Positions 45,177 to 55,509 of a DNA stretch of 64,000 nt are shown here, piece by piece. The notes under the pieces were generated by a model, which saw nothing but the letters and a program-made list of their open reading frames with translations, was not told the origin of the DNA and made no database searches. Every line of letters starts with the position of its first letter. Position 1 is the first letter of the stretch. Made by a program: the position numbers and the translations under genes. Source of the DNA: Eutypella sp. D-1 (lineage: Eukaryota > Ascomycota > Sordariomycetes > Xylariales > Diatrypaceae); the NCBI GenBank assembly GCA_023313575.1, contig JAJTTP010000016.1:620001-684000 (forward strand), in the 5' to 3' direction.

Positions 45177-46969
45177 ATGACCGCCACGCCGGACGACATC
45201 GCCCAGCTGGTGCAAACCCAATACGATGCGCTGCCGCCCAAGAGGAAGCCCGTCGTCCGCGACAACGGCCTGCACGAATGGGTGCCCCTGAGCGGCATCG
45301 TCGCCGAAGGTACCATCCCCCCTGCCCCCCCAAGTATATCTATTCCTATCCTTGGATACAATGAATCTGACAAGGTCCCAAAGTAGGAAAGGAAGGCAAA
45401 CTTTACTGTCTGGCTCTGGCGTAAGTAATGGCACCAGTAATAGTGGTAGTGGCACTACCTACCAGCACATCTATAAACCCGAGACCTAATCCGGGAAATG
45501 ACAGCACGGGCATGAAATGCCTCCCCGCGTCCAAACTCCCCCAGGCCCACGGCACCGCCCTGCACGACTCGCACGCCGAGGTCCTGGCCATCCGCGCCTT
45601 CAACCGCTTCGTGCTCGACGAGTGCAGGCAGCTGGCGCTGCGTCCGGACGCTGAGTCGCTGTTCCTCCGCCGGGCTCCCGCGCACGAGAAGCCGGTACCC
45701 GTTATTCGGGGGAATGGTGAGGGTAGTGGTGATGGTGATGGTAGTGGCGGTTGTGGATACCGCCACCCCTTCGTCTGGCGCCATGACGTCCGGCTGCACA
45801 TGTACTGCTCGGAAGCGCCGTGCGGCGACGCGAGCATGGAATTGACGATGGCGGCGCAGACGGACGCCGCGCCGTGGGCGGTCCCCCCTCCTCCCCCTCC
45901 TCACGCTACCCCCTCTCTCACCACCACCGCCACTACCTCCTCCCCCTCTACCGCCGCCGCCACCCCCCTCCCCGGACGCGCCTACTTCTCCCTCCTAGGC
46001 GTCGTCCGCCGAAAACCCGCGCGCGCCGACGCCCCCGCCACGGGAAGCAAATCGTGCTCTGATAAGCTGGCCCTGCGCCAGTGCGTCTCGCTCTTGTCGT
46101 CCTTGACTTCGTTATTAGTCGCGCCTGGTCCTGTCCTTTGCCCTGGATCTAGCAGCAGTACCGGGACTGAGGCTGTGCGACAGGGATCTGTCTACATCCA
46201 CACACTCGTCCTGCCCCGCGCGCAATATTCCGCCCGCGGCTGCCAAAGGGCCTTCAGCGCTGCTGCTACTACTGCTGATACTAACAATGACGCCGGCGGT
46301 CGCATGACCCCCCTCTCAACCCACCCCACCTGGGAGGCAGGAGGCTACGCCTTCCGCCCCTTCTCAATCCGCACCACAGAGTCAGAATTCAGGTTCTCGC
46401 GTCGCGCGGTCGGGGCCGGGGATGGGATCGCGCCGTGTAATCTTGCGCTTGCGTGGACGGCTCCTGCTTTGCTGCCTGCTACCGACACCGGGACAGGGAT
46501 AGGGACAGGGACAGGGGGGGTGGAGGAATCTACCCTCGCCGGTCTACTACGCGGTCACAAGACCGTCGATCCCCGCGGTCGCGGCGCCAGTGCCTTGTGT
46601 CGGAGATATATGTGGGGGCTCGCTGTCGAGGTCGCGGGGTTACTTCCCCACTCTGGCTCTGGCTCTGGCTCTGAGTATATCGCGGAAGTGCGGCGGGCGC
46701 TTGCGGGCTTAAGTATGGTGGAGGAGGAGTCTTCTTCGTCTTCGTTGTCGCCGTCGGCGGCAGAAGAGGGACGGGATATGACGTCTCAGCACCAACAAAA
46801 ACAACAGCAGGAAGAGCTAGCGGAGGAGAAGGAAAAAGAAGAAGGCACCTATGCAGCCGTCAAAGCATCCCCACTCCTAGCGGCCCGGAGGAAAGTAAAG
46901 CAGGATGTCCGGGCGACGGCGCTGAGGGGGTGGGTTAGGAATCTGGGGGATGATGGGTTCGTTTTGTGA
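45177..46969 (+). CDS. TAD1: tRNA-specific adenosine deaminase Tad1/ADAT1, three exons
   Basis: Exons 45177-45309, 45387-45420 and 45505-46969 give 543 residues. The deaminase zinc site is intact: His79 and Glu81 in DSHAEVLAIRAF, Cys162 in EAPCGDASME and Cys240 in KSCSDKLALRQC. The start MTATPDDIAQLVQTQYDALPPKRKP and ATGMKCLPASKL fit the family. Tad1 converts A37 to inosine in tRNA-Ala (family knowledge). The exon 2 acceptor is AAGTAG, so two starts three bases apart are usable; I chose the TAG. Long Gly/Ser/Asp and acidic inserts are normal for filamentous fungi. A minimal uORF ends on its start codon. Confidence 0.93.
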
Positions 46970-47835
46970 GTGTTGTGTTGTGTTAAGTTGGGGGGTGGGG
47001 GGTTGGGTTGTGCTATGGAATCCGCGGGCCATATTTATCTATCTATTATTCATATCTGCTGCATCTTACATCGGCATCGGTATCGATTAGGAGTAGGTGA
47101 AACTCCTCCCAGTTTTTGTACATACCATATCGTATATGTGTTTTCTGTCACTTCACGGGAAGGATTGTAGCCGGGACTTTTATCAAATGTTTTTCTTTTC
47201 TTTTGTTTACCTTCGTATTCCAGGCAAGCAAGCGATGGTTATATCTCCCCCACTTCACACTCATCCCCACCCCTTATTCCTCCCGCAAATCCCAACTACC
47301 AAACACTAGGGATACTTGATTTGTTGGGCCAGAAAAAAAAATATGGATGGATGATCATCACCCTACTATTGGGGGGGGGGGGGTTAACGGGGTGAGGGTT
47401 AAGTAGAGAGACAGAGAGAGAACCTTGCTTGATAAGACAGAAAGAAGCCCCTGACTTGGGGAAACCTTCCACACACACAGGACCAAAATCCGGAAGAAAC
47501 TACCAGCCACACTGACCAATGATCAAATATGGCATTCGCCTGCCCCCCATCCCCTTTAACAAACTTGATGACCAAACCCCTTAGGAATGTTTCTCTCTTT
47601 TTATCTTTTTTTACTCTTTTATTCCTTCCCCCCTTTCCCTCTCCTTCCCTGTCAATATTGATCCGGCCCGCAAAAACACATGAGAAAAAGGTCCGTAACC
47701 TGTGTTCATGGGATTCGTATGTCTTCGTTCCGTTCATGGTTGGGGGAAGTTGGTGGTGGCGGTTTGTGTTTGTGGTAGTGGTGGCGACGAGACACAGGAA
47801 TGGAATGGAATGGAAATGGAATGCAGGTGGCGGGC
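46970..47835. other. Convergent intergenic, 866 bp
   Basis: Between Tad1 and NAC beta 3' ends. Contains a 13-base G run (47371-47383) and pyrimidine tracts. No gene is supported. Confidence 0.5.
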
Positions 47836-48784
47836 CTACTCGACCTTGCTCTCGAAGTTCTCGCCGGCTACCAGATCGGGAATGTCATCGTCGTCGTCGG
47901 CGTCCTTAGTGTCCTTCGACATGTTCTGGTAGCTCTCGGCCAGCTTCCTAAGAGAAGCGAGAGAGTCGGGGCCCAACTGGTTGAGGATTCCGGGCACGAG
48001 CTCCGTAAGCTCCTTGTCCTCGCCGTTACCATAGATGGCGAAAGTGTTGGAGGGGACGGCCGCGTGCACTGGGGGGAGGTGAAGGGAAAATAATTAGTAA
48101 AATGTCAAATGGCTGTCATGCGTACGTAGCGTATAAGGGCATAACGCTGGGGGAAGAGGGGGGAGAGTTAGGGTTGACTCACCCTTAGGGGCAGAGAAGT
48201 GGATAACGTTGCCATCGCTCTTAAACATGTTGACCTCCTCGATGGCCTGGATGGGCTGGGTGTTCAGCTTCTTCAGGGTGGTCTGGAGCTTCTTGTCGTC
48301 GTTGGAGTTCCGGGCGACATTGCGCTTCTGCTTGTGTCTCGGGGTACCCTTACCACCTGTAATAAATCATTCGGGTCAGCAGAAGTCCACTGGGAATTCG
48401 GTATATCTATCGTATCGTGTGGTATAGTATCGTATAGTGTCGTATTGAATCGTATTGAATGGCATCCATTGTACTGCATCGCATCGTATCGCATCGTATC
48501 CCGTAAAATCCCAATAATATCCTATCCCATCTTGAATTTGTCCTATCCCACTTTCATATTCTCCACTATAATTTCCACCTCTTGATCCTTTCTTTCTTTC
48601 GTTCTTTCTTTCCTCCTTCCATTTCTCTCTCCCTCTTCGCTTGCTTTTTTGTTGGTTGATTCCACATGCCGGATTGGAAATGAATTGATTTAGGGCAAAA
48701 AATAAAAAAGAAATATTACGTACCGGTACGGGCGGGCGCGGCATTGCCGAACTTCTTCTTAAGCAGCGCCTGGACGTCGGCCAT
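47836..48784 (-). CDS. EGD1: Nascent polypeptide-associated complex subunit beta, three exons
   Basis: Exons 48724-48784, 48183-48356 and 47836-48068 (coding order) give 155 residues. [14 protein letters not shown] leads to the ribosome-binding basic motif ([12 protein letters not shown]), the NAC domain ([38 protein letters not shown]) and the family end [19 protein letters not shown] followed by an acidic tail. NAC beta pairs with NAC alpha at the ribosome exit (family knowledge). Intron 1 (367 nt) carries CGTAT-type repeats. Tandem with the downstream-strand RdRP gene but unrelated. Confidence 0.97.
48412..48502. repeat. CGTAT/CGCAT imperfect repeats in NAC beta intron 1
   Basis: Recurrent five-base units (CGTAT, CGCAT, TGTAC) spread across about 90 bases inside the intron. 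A degenerate microsatellite, probably selectively neutral. Confidence 0.7.
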
Positions 48785-50086
48785 CTTTGCGGATAGGATA
48801 GAGAGTGTGGTGTGGTGTGGGAGATAAAAAGTTGAGGAGGGGTTGTAGTCGTGCGTAAGTAGTGGGGGAGGCACGGGCGGGGATGGAGACGGTCGCAAAA
48901 AAACGAAGAAGTAGAGAAAAAAGGTTGAAGTTGAAGTTGAAGAGGACGTCGGAATGGAATGCCGAGGGAGGAACTCGTACGGACGGGAAGGCGGGAGAGA
49001 TTAAACTCTAGATAAGATTTGGTATGCAGGTTAGACGGGAATGTTAAAGTTTGGAAAAAAAGTTCACACCTGAAAATAATAATCGAAAAACCCCAACAAG
49101 AAGATGCCGCGCCAGTTCCGGGGGTAGGTACGAAAGGGAGGGGGGGAAGGGGGGGGAAGGAGCGGAGGGGCTTTGCTGTGTAAGTTAAGTTTGTGTAGTA
49201 CCTGGTACCAGCCGGGGGCAGGAGTTACCCAGATACATCATAACACAGCACAGCCATGCCCGACCAGTGTCAAATACCTAGGTACACAATAACGGACGGG
49301 GAATTCACTCACCTTTTTGTGAATTATAGTATCCCGTCGTTCAATAAAGTCGTCGTCGCCAGTTATTCTGTGATGCTTGAATTGAAATGCTGTATTGCTG
49401 GATGGCGTGTATGTATGTTAAGGTGGTTTACTTGCCTTTGTCACAGTCTTGCCTGCTATCGAAATTGTGCGCTGCCGCCAAGATTTTTTCGCTTGGGAAA
49501 AGTGAGCCCAACCTAACCCTCTTCCGTGCTATATCCTCCCCCTTATTGCATTCCTGAGGTTCTCTTGCGTCATTCATTCTGCACCCGTACACTATTTTCC
49601 TCCTCGGTTATATGCATTTCCTATCTAGCTGGGGTGGAGAGACCATTACGATAAGAGATAGATAGCTCGATAAGATAGATACTTTAGGTAAGCATTTTTA
49701 CCCCTGCCAAGCCTGCTCCTAAGCTCTGTTATGAAAAGGGGTCAAGTGGCCCACATATGGCTTCTAGAGATGAAGACTGATTCACATACTGGCAACTCTA
49801 AACGACTGTAAGGTTTCATCGCCAATATAGGAAGTATACAAATGCATGCGTAAAAATTAAGAGAAAAAAAGCAACGCATACTCTCACTCCGATATTGCTT
49901 CGCAGACCCAACCCCTGATTTTTTTCTATCTTGAAGGAAGAACGAGGAAATGAATGAGTAGCTAGTAGGATAATCCTCGAGTATTGAGGATTGGCTAAAA
50001 GCATCGCAGTGTAAAGCATCGCAATCCGCACCCAGTCAACCGGCCCTTAACCCATGCAGTCCCTATCTAACTTCACCCTCACTAAA
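48785..50086. other. Intergenic, 1.3 kb
   Basis: Between NAC beta 5' end and the RdRP 3' end. Includes G-rich runs (about 49140-49160) and an exact TACCTAGGTA at 49275-49284. Frames here are short. No gene is supported. Confidence 0.5.
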
Positions 50087-53000
50087 TCAAGTCATCGACT
50101 CCCTGAGTTCCTGTAGATGCTTACGCGCCGCCTCGCGGCGGGCCTGCATGGTCTCCTCATCCACGTTGACCAGCACGACATCATCGCCCCTCATCTCGAA
50201 GCCCTCCTCGGGGGCCTCGTCTCCGCCCCATCCATTGTGGCGGTGCAGCGGGTGCTTGTCGCTGAGGAGGGTCTTTGAGAGCCCTTCTAGGACCCCGGAG
50301 ATATCCGCGGTCCACACGTCGCTGACCTCCGGCCACGCGTCGAGCTCTAACTCCGGCACCGGCTGCTTGCGTGCCGTCGAAGCGATATCGCATAGCTCCC
50401 TGTGGAAGACCCAGGGGAATGTCACGTACGGCTTCGTATCCTCCTGGCTGCACTCCGGCGTTTGCTGGAGCTCTTCCCACGTTACCCGATAACACGCGGC
50501 AGCTAGGCGGCGAAATTTCACTCCCTCCCTAGGCCCCGCCTCCGCAATGGCCGCCTGAATGAAGCGGTCGTGCAGGCCATCGCGGATGATTCCGATGTTT
50601 TCACCACGCTGGTAGTTGGTGGTGACCTTACTTTTGCTTAGGACGAACGTGGTGAACAACTCAAACTCATGTGCGATATCGTGCTGCCGCATGATCTTTG
50701 CGATCATGGAATCGTACTGCGCCTTCAGAGCTCTGGCCTTCAGTAGCTCGTCCCACGTCGAGTCGTACTTCTGGATGATTCGATAGTCGAAGCGGTGGTT
50801 GTAGTCGAAGACAATCTCCATGTTCTTCACCATATCATATATCTTGCCCAGTACCTTGTGGGACTTGTAGCTGCCTCGACGCCTCTCCATGAAGTGGGGC
50901 CATCTCTTGATTACAAGTGAAGCAGGGAGCTCCGCAGGCTGGCCAGTCTTGACATAATCGACGGCCTTGGAATGTAACTGAGCTAGCTCAATACTCCGAG
51001 GATCTCTCGCCCCGTATAGGTCGACGGCTGCCACATGGGAAGTGGCGATCAAGCCGATGCAGTTGTGTGAGATGTGTTCAACGAAGAAGTCGTGGATATC
51101 AGATATTTCGACGTCCCGGTCCAGCTCTAGCGGTCTACTACCGTCACCGTCGTGATTCATTGGCCAGACGTTTCTCTCATCCATCGGCGGAAGGAGACGT
51201 TGATCCCATAAGACGAAGAATTCGTCGCCGTCAAGGTCACCACCAGAACACATTGATGGGATGTCTCGTTCTCCTTGAGTGGGGAACACGACGACGTCGC
51301 GTAGGTGCCGAAGTTCAGGCACATCTACGGCCTCCACCACACGTATGTCGCCGGGATGCATAGAAGGATTTCTCCCCACGAGACAGAGACCCGTCTTGAC
51401 AACGTAGTCCTGAGAACTCGTTGACTCTGGTACTTGTATAAAAATCTGTGGTGGTGACTTGGAACGGCTTGACCAACCTCTCAGCTGATGCGTCTCGTCT
51501 GCGCAGCCAAAGACAAAGGCTCCCTTGTCAATAACGATCCTGGCCTTTTCCTTCAACTGCTTTTGAGACCACGCTACCCATAGCCGCAACAAGGCCATTA
51601 CACACGGCTCCTCTGTCCCCATAAACCCGCTTTCGACCATAGTCAACAGCATCTCGTTGGTATTGTTCATATCGGAATGCCTCTTCAGGAGATCGAGTGC
51701 CATTTTCTCGTTCCTTAACGCGCTTCGGTATTCTTGGTCTTGCTGCTTCGCCATGTCCATGAACACCTTATCCTGAACCTTGAGCGAGCTGAGAATCGGG
51801 ATGGTCTGTTTATTTAGAGTCGCAACTGAGAACCCTGCGCACCTTACAATTTCAATTCCTTTTGAGTAGTCGGTGTTGAACTTCTTCTGCGATGGCCTAA
51901 TGTGCACGTGGTTGAACTCCAAGGGAGGAAGTGTAGGGTTTGCCGAGCCGATGATAAACCTTGGCCACGTTACCAGCATGCCTTTACTACCCCCCAGCCT
52001 AAACTGAAAGGCAGACGGCGTCTGACCTCTATTCCACAAATTCAGAGAGTCCGCAACATGACCTGCGAGAGTGATGGAGATCTTTCCTACGCCGTCGGTG
52101 AAGCACCATCCGTTGTGATTGACATCTGGTATCTCCCTGATGTGATTGCCGGCAGGCAGGTTATGTACCGATCTCGTCGTGGAAAGGCACTGCCCCATTC
52201 TGGCTGCAAATTTAGCTACGACCCTGATGTGTCTGAACTCGCCCATCCAGGCCCGAATATGGTCACAGGTAAGATCGCTGGCTGGGTGGAAAAAGTAGGC
52301 ACCGTGTTCCCTGAATTGAGAGTTGCCGAAGGCCAGGAATTCATAACGGCGACCAGCTACATCTATGCCGTGCTTCAAGGTACGGTAGATCCGGTTGAAG
52401 ATCGCCGTCTTATTGTGTCTGTTGTCATCGCCATAAATTTTGCCCAGTATCTTCTCGTCCGTGAATTGCACGCGTAGAAAACGGTCTGCGTATTTCTCAT
52501 ACTGGCGTAGGACTCTGTTTGTTGTCTCAGGGGTTGGCGAGTTGATGTATATAGTCGTGGGCGTCACGACCACCCTGCGACCCCACTGGCAGTAGTCCGG
52601 TAGATGGAAGATTGGCCTGTAGGTGAGGGCCCGTCTGTCGCTCAAGATACTCATGGGATCGAAGACCTTGCGGCCAACATCGGACACGTACATGAGAATG
52701 TCTGCACCCGGATTGCTCATATATCGCTTTTTTCTGGACAGCTCAGCCAGCTTCCCTAGGAATTCGGCAGTGATGTTCTGCTCGGAAAGTAGACCGTGTG
52801 AGATGCACGCCTCGAGCTGGTAGCGAACAGCAAAGGGTAGATGGTAGTCTTCCATACCACCATTTAGTATGGCTAACATCTCCTGCTTGGTGTCATGTCC
52901 ATAATTGAGAAGATCCCAGGGATTGAAGGACCGCGGGGAGGCCAGAGTGAAACTTGGACTGGTCTCTATAGCGACATTCCAATGCTGAAGGCCTTCGTGG

Positions 53001-53872
53001 ATGAAGCTCCATGAACTTTCATCCGAATCCGGTAGAACTAGTCGATAGACTAGCCATCTGCCAAGATCGATATCTGGGTCAGTTTTTACGAGTGCTGTTC
53101 CGGTAGACTGGAGCATGCTCTGATCGTAAACGATGTCAGTGATTCGCTGGAAAGCCTCATGCTCGTTCCAGGAGTCAGGGCTTGTATATGAAGGCGCGAC
53201 ATTTCGTCTCTTGCGGAAGAATAAAGAAGGGGTCCCCGTGATGATGACCAGCGATTGGCTTCCACCGGGCTCCGACATTACGTGGATTTTGGTGATGTTG
53301 GTAAATGTGATCTCACCCTTGAACTGGCTCACCACGCCCATGTTTCCATTCGCCGTTTGGGTGTTGTTGGGATCCGGTACGGCATATGAAAACTTCATAT
53401 CCATCCTCTTCGCCCCGAAGTTGAAGTCGAGCATCAGTGAACCATCCCCGGTGTTTGGTAAGGACCGCATAACGGTCATCTCTTGTTCGCCGGTTAGGAT
53501 ACCGAACTCTAACAGTGTTGGAGAGAGCGCATTCCTCCCCTTCGTCGTCATCCTCGGCATCGTATTGTCAATCGTCCGCGGATAGGGCACGAAGCGTTGT
53601 ATATTGATATGGAATTCAGTGGGGATATTGCCGACTCGGATCCTCTTCAGTATGGGCCCCCTTTCCAGCCTTTCCCAGAATGGACCCGGGTTGGTCGGCA
53701 GGAAGGCCACATACCACATCGGACCCCTTCCATCTTGCTTGACGTTGATGGTGGTTATATTACCATATTTTGAGAACTGACGCCCGAGATCCTTGGGTGT
53801 CGTTTCGGTGGGACAGCCACCCAGTCTCAGGATGACCTCCCCCTTGCCCTCGACGGGAGAGGCAGTTTGCAT
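50087..53872 (-). CDS. RNA-dependent RNA polymerase (RNA silencing), intronless
   Basis: One open frame of 1261 residues, ATG at 53872. The N-terminus has an RRM-like segment (about 10-70: VILRLGGCPTETTPKDLGRQFSKYGNITTINV). The RdRP core (about 415-1000) includes YRPIFHLPDYCQWGRRVVV and the catalytic double-psi barrel motif CSGGDLDGDEFFVLW, with DLDGD at 879-883. The C-terminal helices are as in cellular RdRPs (RRGSYKSHKVLGKIYDMVK). Fungal members of this class act in quelling or meiotic silencing and make dsRNA from aberrant RNA (family knowledge); this one looks closer to the Sad-1/RRP type, by the N-terminal RRM-like start. An acidic end (GDDVVLVNVDEETMQ) follows. A hairpin locus lies 1.4 kb upstream. 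Confidence 0.95.
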   Translation of the reverse strand: MQTASPVEGKGEVILRLGGCPTETTPKDLGRQFSKYGNITTINVKQDGRGPMWYVAFLPTNPGPFWERLERGPILKRIRVGNIPTEFHINIQRFVPYPRTIDNTMPRMTTKGRNALSPTLLEFGILTGEQEMTVMRSLPNTGDGSLMLDFNFGAKRMDMKFSYAVPDPNNTQTANGNMGVVSQFKGEITFTNITKIHVMSEPGGSQSLVIITGTPSLFFRKRRNVAPSYTSPDSWNEHEAFQRITDIVYDQSMLQSTGTALVKTDPDIDLGRWLVYRLVLPDSDESSWSFIHEGLQHWNVAIETSPSFTLASPRSFNPWDLLNYGHDTKQEMLAILNGGMEDYHLPFAVRYQLEACISHGLLSEQNITAEFLGKLAELSRKKRYMSNPGADILMYVSDVGRKVFDPMSILSDRRALTYRPIFHLPDYCQWGRRVVVTPTTIYINSPTPETTNRVLRQYEKYADRFLRVQFTDEKILGKIYGDDNRHNKTAIFNRIYRTLKHGIDVAGRRYEFLAFGNSQFREHGAYFFHPASDLTCDHIRAWMGEFRHIRVVAKFAARMGQCLSTTRSVHNLPAGNHIREIPDVNHNGWCFTDGVGKISITLAGHVADSLNLWNRGQTPSAFQFRLGGSKGMLVTWPRFIIGSANPTLPPLEFNHVHIRPSQKKFNTDYSKGIEIVRCAGFSVATLNKQTIPILSSLKVQDKVFMDMAKQQDQEYRSALRNEKMALDLLKRHSDMNNTNEMLLTMVESGFMGTEEPCVMALLRLWVAWSQKQLKEKARIVIDKGAFVFGCADETHQLRGWSSRSKSPPQIFIQVPESTSSQDYVVKTGLCLVGRNPSMHPGDIRVVEAVDVPELRHLRDVVVFPTQGERDIPSMCSGGDLDGDEFFVLWDQRLLPPMDERNVWPMNHDGDGSRPLELDRDVEISDIHDFFVEHISHNCIGLIATSHVAAVDLYGARDPRSIELAQLHSKAVDYVKTGQPAELPASLVIKRWPHFMERRRGSYKSHKVLGKIYDMVKNMEIVFDYNHRFDYRIIQKYDSTWDELLKARALKAQYDSMIAKIMRQHDIAHEFELFTTFVLSKSKVTTNYQRGENIGIIRDGLHDRFIQAAIAEAGPREGVKFRRLAAACYRVTWEELQQTPECSQEDTKPYVTFPWVFHRELCDIASTARKQPVPELELDAWPEVSDVWTADISGVLEGLSKTLLSDKHPLHRHNGWGGDEAPEEGFEMRGDDVVLVNVDEETMQARREAARKHLQELRESMT

Positions 53873-55270
53873 CTTGACACCTATTCGGCAGGCAAGTTAG
53901 TATATATAAAAGGACCAACGACGGTATATATGTATATATAAGATGAAGTGAGTGTCCGTGACGGCGACGCACACTCTTGAATATGTGACTCGCATCCCCG
54001 AGACATAGGGTCTCTATCTCGCTTCTCCCGATTTTTGGTGTGATGTTGTAGCAAGCAAGTGAGGTAGGAAGGAAAGTGATGGGAAGTGAAGAAAGATGGA
54101 GGGAGGGGGGAGGGGGGAGAGGGGTGGGGGGTACTGAACCTCGTCAACCAACGTGAACGTACCCTGAGTACCTGATAGCATGAAGGGGCTGGGGAAGGTA
54201 CTTAGAGTAGGGGGAAGGAAGCACCAGCTGTAAAACAAGAGCAATGTAAGAATGACGACATGGAAGTACCTAGCTGGGTGTGCTGTATCGAAACCTGGAA
54301 AGCTTACCTATCTCCAAATAGGTACCGAAGTTACAACTCGGAAAGCAGCCAGCTATTGACAGCCTGGCATAGGTAGGTATATGTAAAGTCCACTACGAAC
54401 TACGCGGGGTAAATAGATATGAAGGCGCGTGGGTTTTATGGATCTCCAGAAATCCGAAGATAGGTAGTATAGCTGAAGGCCTATGTTACCTGCCCAAGAG
54501 GGTTGATATGAAGCTTGATTATGAATTTAGGTAGTTAGAGTTGGAAATCCGAACCGTGAAGGCATGAGATCATGTCAGAAAAAGAGAGTCGGGAAGGATG
54601 AGATGGAGTTGCCCAAGATTCATTTCCTGCTTGGAAGAAAGAACATGGAAGGTTTTGGCTTACGTGACCAAGCTATGTAAATTCCAGAGCACGGGAAGTC
54701 ATAGCCTAGGTTGAAGGTGGTAAACAGAGATAAGCGAATGAATGTCCAAGATAAGGGCGAATACCTACTGGATTAGGCACTATGTGGGAAGTCACTCGAG
54801 CTGGGAATTACCTCCATTAGGCAAGTGCTGGTGTGGACAGCTTCATTGTTAGGGCATGTCTAGCACTTGTCTATGTGGTAGTGAAGGGCATACATGGCAT
54901 AAGAGATTGAGCAACTTCTATGTTTGACAGCAGCGAGTTGGCAACTACATGGTCGGGTGGGGTCTATCCGGACATTTCACGCACGATCGGAAGCAATCTG
55001 CAAAGGCAATCACGATATACGGTGTCCACTGTCAATGAAGGGGGGGGGCGAGGGGGAAGTAGCAAGCGGAATAGTTTCCCACAGGCCGTTCTAGGTACCT
55101 AGGTATGTTATGCAGGTCTCCGAAAACCAGGTTTGCCCCCATTCAGTAGTCATGCACAGTACATTTCGCGATGACGGGATATAATACTTGCACTGCTACC
55201 TTCCTCTCTATATTCATCGACGATGCTCATAGCACTAGCTCTTCTCTAACGATCCAAGGCACAGCACCAG
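53873..55270. other. RdRP upstream region, 1.4 kb
   Basis: Presumed RdRP promoter and leader, with GTATATA repeats (about 53920-53940), G/A-rich tracts near 54095-54130, and an exact TACCTAGGTA at 55096-55105. The region has lower GC than the genes. No gene is supported. Confidence 0.5.
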
Positions 55271-55280
55271 GTGAAAAGCG

Positions 55281-55498
55281 AGGATGGATGGAGCACAAGC
55301 TTCGCTGGGCAGAATGACCCAGATCCCACACACCAAGTCAGTATCATAGAATACAGATCTGGACCCGCAGGGCTGACGTCCAATCCTTTTTTAAGACGTC
55401 TGCCTCCCTACGGGCCCAGATCTTTATCCCACGACTCTGACTTGATGTGTGACACCAGGGGCCACCGCGCCCTATGAAGCTTGTGCTCCATCCATCCT
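55281..55498. repeat. Inverted repeat, arms of about 105 bp, almost no loop
   Basis: The left arm (55281 to about 55385) and right arm (about 55392-55498) are reverse complements: the outer 23 bases are perfect (55281-55303 with 55476-55498). Inner blocks also match (CAAGTCAG, GATCTGG, CCCG, AGGG, GACGTC). Overall arm identity by eye is about three quarters; several mismatches are A/G. Only a few bases (CAATCCTTTTTT area) separate the arms, so a transcript would form one long hairpin. It could equally be a MITE-like palindromic element. Confidence 0.8.
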
Positions 55499-55509
55499 TC
55501 ACTTTCTGA

